Below the pieces are notes generated by a model that was not told the origin of the DNA, searched no databases, and saw nothing but the letters and a program-made list of their open reading frames with translations. Below are positions 57,957-64,000 of a DNA stretch of 64,000 nt, in pieces. A program made the translations under genes and the position numbers. Source of the DNA: Bidens hawaiensis. Taxonomy: Eukaryota > Streptophyta > Magnoliopsida > Asterales > Asteraceae. Every line of letters begins with the position of its first letter. The stretch's first letter is position 1. Location: positions 62,001 through 126,000 of the forward strand of contig JAIQDT010003811.1 of assembly GCA_021521415.1 (NCBI GenBank), given 5' to 3'.

Positions 57957-60142
57957 ATGGCTAAAGAGAAGAAGGGTACCCCTACTATTACTGAAGTTGA
58001 GGTTTGCCTTAAAGAAGAAGAATTTAACGATGTTGTCAGTGTATATGGAATGGCGTCGGAGTGGGAACCAGAACGTCCGGCTAGTGGTTCTATTGCCACT
58101 ATTCCGCATGCAAAGAATATGGCTGTGTATATAGACCATTTTACAACGGGGAATTTCCGGATTCTGGTGACGCAGTTCGTCCGGTCGATCTTGACGACAT
58201 ATGGAATTCATCTCTCACAGATCCATCCCTTTGGGATGTTGAGAATTCGACATTTCGAATTTTGCTGTCAAACTCACAATTTTGATCCATCTGTTGGCAT
58301 GTTTGCCGTGTTTTACAAAATGACATTCCATGACGGATGGTATAGCTTTGCATCTATTGATAAGAAGAAGACTGTTGGTACGGAGTGGATCCGTAGTCTT
58401 CATGGCTGGAAACCAAAATTTTTCTGGATCAGAGAGGATGTTATTCCGTTTTCAATGACGAAACGTAAGGCGGATTCTCCTATGCCTGTGGTTCCTGCCT
58501 CCGCTCATGAGGATATCCCATGTTTTAAAACTCTAATCTCAACTCCTACTCCCATGCGTCCCATCCATGAGGGGGCGATGGTGAGCGCGAAGATGAGCCG
58601 TTTATGGCCGTTCCCTGAATTGGAACCATATTACGAGAAGACTGATATTACTGCGGAGATTGGACCGTCCGGTCGTTGACGTGGGCGTTTCCAAAGCGGC
58701 AGGCAAGCGCAAGGTTAATCCGGAGAAGACTGTCCCCAAGAAGAAGAAGTCTAAAAAGACAAATCTTTCCGCCTTGGGAGACCGGTTGGAACGTCTTGAT
58801 GCAGAAGACCCGTCATTGGGTATGCAATGTTTTCCTTACTTTATAATCCGTTTTGATTTGAGTCATTCCTAACCTATTGGTAATGTTTTTCAGTGAATCT
58901 GGATAACCTTTCTGAAGGTATTTCTGGTTTGAAGGAGTCACCTATCCGTCCGTCACAACCACCTCCTAACACCGCTGAGAATCCGGTCGTTGTAACGGAT
59001 GATTCTCCATTGAATAAGGAGGGGGATGACACAACTGATCGTACTAAGGTGTCACCCTCTCATAACGTTTACCGCTTCAGGGAACAAGGGGGTGTGAGCA
59101 CATTTCCATATGCTTCCCCAACTTCTCCCTCTCCTGGGGAGGAGGACCCCACCCCACACCAACCTAACTGGTCTTTACCTCAGGATTCAACATTCCGTGA
59201 CGTGGACACATGTTTTGAATTTCTGGGGAAGTGTCTTACTCATGGTGAAAAGGAGAGACGTCGCCTTAGTATTCGCCAAGAATTACTAAACTCTCATTCT
59301 TATTATTTGGCGAATACTATGTCCACTACTCATGAGATAAACAGAGATTGGTTGGCAATGAATGAACAATGGGATGTGCTGGCGGCCTCTGCTTCTGATG
59401 CTAAACAAGAAGCTCTTAAAGCTATAAACGAAGCTAGGGAGGCCAGCCAGGCCCTGGAGGCGGAAAAAGCTCGGTCCGCTGCTAAGGAAGCCAAGGCTGT
59501 TCTCCAAAAACAGTTGGAAGAACAAGCCAGATTAATGGAGGCTCTTCAGGCTGAATCAGCAGCCAAGGAAAAGCGTTTATCTGACCTTAACACCAAGAGC
59601 CGAAATCAATCGTTGGAATGTGCTCAACACAAAATGGAGCTTATCCGGGCCAAGGCGGACCAAAAATGGCTATTGACGGAAGCTATTCCCAAGGTATGTG
59701 CCTTATTCTCATCATAAATGTTCCAAGTATTTTTAGAGTTACTTATGTGTAACTGTTCTATCAGGTCATTGCCGATGTTCGGGCTAGTGATGAACTTGGG
59801 AATTGTGTTGCTATCCTCCTTAAAGCTTCGAAGCAGGCTGGTCGCCAACTGGGTTTCCAAGAAGGCTATCGGTTTGGTTCAACCTCCAAGCTTCCTGAGG
59901 AGTATGTTCTAGCTGGCAAGGATACTGTTGCTATCCTTAAACAGAAATCAAAGGACTTTGATTCTCTGAAATTTTCTTTGACGGAACAGATATCCGCTCT
60001 TGCGGACAAGGAGGATAGCATTCCGCAATTAAAGATTCTTCTTGAACTTGATGAAGGAAACAAAGAAGAAGAAGGAGGAGATAACGAATATGCGGAAGAT
60101 GCGGAAGGTGAAGGTGCGGGGCACAGTGATGCTGCACCATAG
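57957..60142 (+). pseudogene. Antisense gene 2 of element 2, nearly complete copy
   Basis: ATG at 57957 (MAKEKKGTPTITEVEVCLKE). N-terminal family domain: KNMAVYIDHFTTGNFRI and YGIHLSQIHPFGMLRIRHFE. About 0.5 kb is deleted after YYEKTD (58648) relative to element 1, which shifts frame and ends the literal ORF at 58679. The Lys-rich block (VPKKKKSKKTNLSALGDRLE) ends at a GT at 58820. The next exon is 58894-59693, with a coiled coil (ALEAEKARSAAKEAKAVLQK). After an intron, the last exon 59765-60142 begins VIADVRASDELGNCVAILLK and ends in the acidic tail NEYAEDAEGEGAGHSDAAP. Best available view of the full gene architecture in this window. Function unknown; the coiled coil and charged tails suggest protein interaction. 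Confidence 0.82.
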
Positions 60143-60149
60143 TTTTTTT

Positions 60150-60968
60150 TTTTTTTTTTGCTATTGTAACTTGATCCTTTTGTTGTAACTTCATCCGGAG
60201 CTCATGATCATTATCTTCAATCATAAGGATTCTGGCGGATGGGATACCAATCTCGGCAGGAATCATGGCTTCTGTGCCATATGTTAAACTGAAGAGGGTT
60301 TCGGAATTGTTGGAATTCCTTTGAGTGCGGAAGGCCCATAGTACATGGGGCAATTCGTCCACCCATCCCGTTTGTTTTGTTCCCAGCCTCATTTTGATTC
60401 CTTCTTTGATCGTCCGATTTGTTCTTTCGACTTGACCATTCGCTTGCGGGTGGGCTACAGAGGTGAAGATTTGAAAAATGTGTAACTCTTTTAACCATTC
60501 TTGCAACCCACTGTTCGCGAATTGTGTCCCGTTGTCACTAACGAGCTCTAGAGGGAGGCCGAAACGGCATATGATGAATTCCCATAGGAATTTTTTAACA
60601 TTTGCTGCTGTTATGGAAGCCATTGGTTTAGCCTCCACCCACATTGTAAAGTAGTCGATGGCTACTATCAAGAATTTGACGCGTCCGGGGGCTTCAGGGA
60701 AAGGTCCAATTATGTCAACTGCCCATTTCTGGAACGGCCAAGCTGAAGTGACTGGAACTAACTCGTTTTTTGGTCGCAGCGTCTTAGGAGCATGGCGTTG
60801 ACATGAATCACACTTCCTGATTTCACGTACAGCATCCATATGCATCCCCGTCCAGTAATATCCAGCGTTCATTACCTTTGCTACGACCATCCGCGGACCT
60901 GCGTGAAGACCACAAATGCCTTCGTGAACCTCTCTGATTAAATAATTCGCGTCCCCGGCATACACACA
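60150..60968 (-). pseudogene. Integrase of Tat element 2
   Basis: An N-terminal zinc-binding HHCC-like region (IREVHEGICGLHAG with KCDSCQRHAP) precedes the catalytic core with all three acidic residues: AVDIIGPF (Asp), LVSDNGTQFANS (Asp) and QANGQVERTNRTIKEG (Glu). A TGA (60966-60968) separates it from the preceding linker. The sequence after DNDHELRMKLQQKDQ turns into Lys- and Leu-rich low complexity, so the usual C-terminal part seems lost. Its 3' end meets the last exon of antisense gene 2 tail to tail. Element 1 lacks this gene entirely. Confidence 0.9.
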
Positions 60969-61672
60969 TCAGAGTAGTGGGCCAAGGAAGGAACGTCGGT
61001 ATAAAACACCGTCAGGTATTTGGTAGTTCAAGGCTTTGTGCTTTATCTTCCGGGCCGCTGCTTTTTCTTCCGGAAGTGTTCCGGACGACAAGTACGCTGC
61101 AAGGGGTGTCATCCAGGATTCTACTCCCGTTTGGATCACTAACACCTGATGTTGCGGAACAGACGGGCGATCTAATACCTCGATGCGGATGTCTTTGGCA
61201 AAATGTTCGAAATTCGTTGAAGTCAATTTACTGAGAGCATCCGCTGATTTGTTTTCACTTCTCTTTATATGAATGACTTTGCAAGAAGAGAACTGAAGCA
61301 TCAAATCCTTTGCCTGTGACACATATGAAGCCATGATATCGTTTTTTGCTTCGTATGTACGATTGATCTGTCCCGCAATCAACATGGAATCCACTCGGGC
61401 TTCTAAATGTTTAACTCCGAGCTTTTTGGCTATAAAGCTTCATATTCTGCCTCGTTGTTGGTACTTTTGAAGTCCAGCTTTATGGCATATGTAAACTCAT
61501 GGCCTTCGGGATTGACCAGCCTGAGGCCTGCGCCACATCCCTCATTGCTTGAAGCTCCATCCGTGAATAAGGACCAAATTTGTCCCAATTCCGGAGGTGC
61601 TTGGGGTTGTTGCTCGATTAAACATTTTTTTTCTTTGTGATGCGGAACTTCTGTCACGAAGTCCACCAACAC
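60969..61672 (-). pseudogene. Archaeal-type RNase H and linker of Tat element 2
   Basis: LFTDGASSNEGCGAGLRLVN and FKSTNNEAEYEAL carry the first acidic residues. A short deletion (about 61430-61436, relative to LAGLRIAKKLEVKHLES of element 1) breaks the frame; MDSMLIAGQINRTYEAKND then continues with the next Asp. The linker to integrase includes EEKAAARKIKHKALNYQIPD. Confirms the dual-RNase H (Tat) layout. Confidence 0.88.
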
Positions 61673-62642
61673 CTACCATTTGATTGCTGGCCTAGGTTTG
61701 TATTCTATTGCATGTTCACCTAGTTCGATGGCCCATTTGGCCAGTCGGCCAGATAATTCGGGCTTACTGAGAACATTGTTGAGCTTGTATCCGGTTAAAA
61801 CATTGATGGGGTGCCCTTGAAAGTACATGCGGAGGCGTCGGGCAACATAGACCAGTGCCAAAACAAGTTTTTCAAGCATGGAGTATCTTGTTTCTGGGTC
61901 CGATAGGGTTCTACTGACGTAGTAGATCGGTGTTTGAATATTCTTTCGATCTGCCAGGAGGACGGCCCCGATGGCAATGTCTGACGCTGATAGGTATAAT
62001 GTTAATGGTTCCCCCGCACAGGGTGCTGTTAACGTGGGCATCTTCATCAAACATTTTTTTAACTTCCAAAAAAGCTTGTTCTGCTTCTCTATTGCCATGC
62101 GGATCTGATGGTAGCCTTTGTAAGCATCCAAGAAGCACTTGAATTTGAATGGTGCCACAGCATCAACTTTGAGATCTATTTCGGGTAAAGGATAACAATC
62201 CTTGGGACATGCTTTATTTAGGTCCTTGAAATCGATACACATTCGCCATGCCTCATTGCTTTTAGGGACGATAACTGGGTTGGCGACCCAAGTTTGGTAA
62301 CGAATTGGACGAATGATCCCTTCCTGCAAGAGGTCTTGGACTCTCATTCATTGCTTTTGTTTGTTCCGGACCCATCTTATGTTGTTTTTGAAAAATTGGC
62401 GTAAACAACGGGTTTACCTTTAGTTTGTGTTCCGCAATGTTCCGCGGGACACCCGTCATGTCCGCAGGTTGCCATGCGAAAACATCGACATTCTTTGAGA
62501 ATAACTGTTTCAAGAAAGTCCGCACTATCTCAGAGATAGCAGGTCCAATTGTTACAGTTTGATCAGGGAAATCTTTGTTCAAGACCCACTTTTCCGGTTC
62601 AGTTCTCAAAGTTTGTTTTGGGATCTTGCTGGGCTTTGAGCT
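61673..62642 (-). pseudogene. RT/RNase H of Tat element 2 with RT core deleted
   Basis: RT begins as in element 1 (WRMCIDFKDLNKACPKD, FKCFLDAYKGYHQIRMA). It then jumps at about 62094 straight to EKQNKLFWKLKKCLMKMPTL, so the part with the YMDD catalytic pair is missing. RNase H remains (LTLYLSASDIAIGAVLL). Further damage: a frameshift near 62342 relative to element 1, and TAG in place of GAG at about 62643. No RT activity is possible. Confidence 0.9.
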
Positions 62643-64000
62643 CTAGGTTGCAAAGCAGTGCCTATTAACATGAATTATTGCGATGCCAGTACAAGTTGGG
62701 ACTCCCATTGCACCGTGTGCCGTGGACGGATGAGCATTAAAATCACCAATCGCTTCTCGCCCAAGGATAATGTCATGTTTTGATGTTGCTGGCAAAACCA
62801 GAAATTCGACCTCCTCGGTCCTCGAATGAATTCCATCGCTCAGGGTGACTGGAAATGAAATTACACCCCGTGGATGCATTATTTCTCCTCCGAATCCCGA
62901 CACTGGAGCGTGGATGGGTTTCAATCTTTCTTTATCTTCTTCCTCAAGCTGATCAAAACATTATTCATACATGATATCTGATGTGCTGCCGGTGTTGAAG
63001 AAGACGTAATGAGAACGATAGTGTCCGAAGAGAGCAGTGATGATCAGGGGGTTCTTATTGTTCGGGCCTCCTTTAATTCGAGGGAAGATCACTGGTTCAT
63101 TCTTCCACTCTTCATCATCAAACTCTTTCCTCTTATTCCCTGTATGGAGTCGCTTTGTATCATATGAACATTCAAATCTTTAATTTGCTTCTTGCCCGGG
63201 CCTTGGATGTCTCGAATGGTTGCTTTCCCGTTGTCCGGTTTTCCAGTTTTTACCAAGTGTCTGAGCTTTCCAGATTTCACAGACGTCTCTATTTCATTTT
63301 TCAATGTTCTACATTCATTTGTATTATGACCAATGTCGTCAAGATGCGAACAGTGCTTGGTAGCATCCAAGAATGATCGTCTTGTTAGTGGTTGTGGCTT
63401 TCTAAATTTTATATTCTCTGTGGTGAGAATTTCAGCGGGAGTCTTTGAAAGAGGAGTCCAATTGTTGGGACTTCGGTTTGCGGGTCCCGCTTTGTTCTTG
63501 TTGCCTATGAGGGATCTTGCATCAAATGGTTTTGATGCTTCCGCACTTGGCTGAAGCCTTGACCATATAGGGCCTTTCGCCTGTCTATTAGGTCTCGGAT
63601 TCTGAAATTCAACTTTAAATTTTTGCTTCAGGTTACCATTCCTTAATGTTTTCTCACTACTAGCATACACCTTTGTCGCAGTCATCAGGTCGTCCCACTC
63701 TTTTGGCATTCCATCTCTGCCCGTAAGCGTGCGGACTAAATCGTCACATTTGACGTTTTTGCGGAAGGCACCACGAAGCATGTCTTTACTGATTCCACCG
63801 ATGTTCAAACTTTCATCATTGAACCTGGTGATAAAATCTTCTATGGACTCGTTATCGCGGCGGACAACATCCAAAATTTCTGATTGGTCTCGCGTATGTT
63901 TTTTCTGTTGACTGAAGTGTTGGGAAAATTTTTTCACCAGATCGTCCCAGCTAGAAATTTCACCGTTAGGTAACTTTTCAAACCATTCTCTTGCTGCCCC
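62643..64000 (-). pseudogene. Gag-protease of Tat element 2 (runs off window)
   Basis: Gag enters from the right edge (GEISSWDDLVKKFSQHFS) and has the zinc-knuckle-like CSHLDDIGHNTNEC near 63310-63350. A one-base deletion near 63146 shifts the frame at QSDSIQGIRG. In the protease the active-site triad reads FFNTGSTSD instead of FFDTGSTSD, the catalytic Asp having become Asn (near 62994). A stop follows DIMYE (near 62963). Inactive. Confidence 0.9.

Larger units (their letters stand above)
51268..64000 (-). mobile_element. Tat-lineage retrotransposon, element 2 (partial, leaves window)
   Basis: Same family as element 1. The sense strand is minus. Visible parts from left: 3' LTR, antisense gene 1 (split by another LTR element), antisense gene 2, integrase, aRH, RNase H/RT remnant, protease, gag. 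The 5' LTR lies beyond 64000. Left flank CTTAT (51263-51267) is the expected target duplication; its partner is outside. It preserves parts lost from element 1 (integrase, C-terminal coiled coils) but lacks others (RT core, N-terminus of antisense gene 1). Confidence 0.9.

Overview
This is a plant nuclear window, probably from a eudicot and plausibly an asterid such as an Asteraceae species. The lineage is inferred only from gene style and repeat families. The genes have many short, AT-rich introns, one encoded protein resembles a plastid-targeted SufB, and much of the sequence is LTR retrotransposon and MITE. No bacterial features, CRISPR arrays, rRNA or convincing tRNA genes were seen.

Left part (1-20 kb). 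An AT-rich intergenic stretch with a degenerate copia-like LTR relic leads to a truncated PIF/Harbinger transposase (3889-4968, minus). Two host genes then converge. The first is a SUFB-like Fe-S assembly gene (8934-10622, plus), readable over its whole length but carrying two in-frame stop codons. The second is a 22-exon alpha-glucan phosphorylase (11243-16617, minus), of the glycogen-phosphorylase-like plant type with an ACT-like N-terminal module and one single-base frameshift in exon 5. A relic of a second phosphorylase copy lies at 6400-6515, and diverged direct repeats flank SUFB, so the locus looks like an old local duplication. Upstream of the phosphorylase is a cluster of CTATACG...CGTATAG palindromes (16888-17800). 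A Tourist MITE and a Harbinger element follow; they abut and share one TTA target site.

Middle (20-28.6 kb). A complete 16-exon gene on the minus strand (20971-27764) encodes a homeobox-DDT protein of the RINGLET type, best matching RLT1. It is the only fully intact gene in the window. A Tourist MITE with TAA target duplications lies upstream.

Right part (28.8-64 kb). This is almost entirely nested repeats. A segment of about 1.4 kb is present twice (A+B at 28837-30162 plus 42771-42960; A'+B' at 43603-45020). Copy 1 was split by a Ty3/gypsy Tat-lineage retrotransposon (element 1, 30163-42770, target duplication CTAAC). A hAT-type element (42961-43602, target duplication GACAAAAC) sits in the linker. 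After about 6 kb of AT-rich non-coding DNA, a second member of the same Tat family (element 2) begins at 51268 and runs off the window. Both Tat elements have gag-protease-RT-RNase H-archaeal-type RNase H(-integrase) on the minus strand. Between pol and the 3' LTR, on the opposite strand, lie two tandem and mutually paralogous genes of the 'putative gypsy type transposon' family, and at least one promoter-like module is conserved before each. Each Tat element also carries a chromovirus-like LTR insertion. All retroelement reading frames are broken.

The most interesting system is this pair of tandem antisense genes with repeated promoter modules in the Tat family. The ACT-phosphorylase fusion and the disabled SUFB/phosphorylase pair come next.
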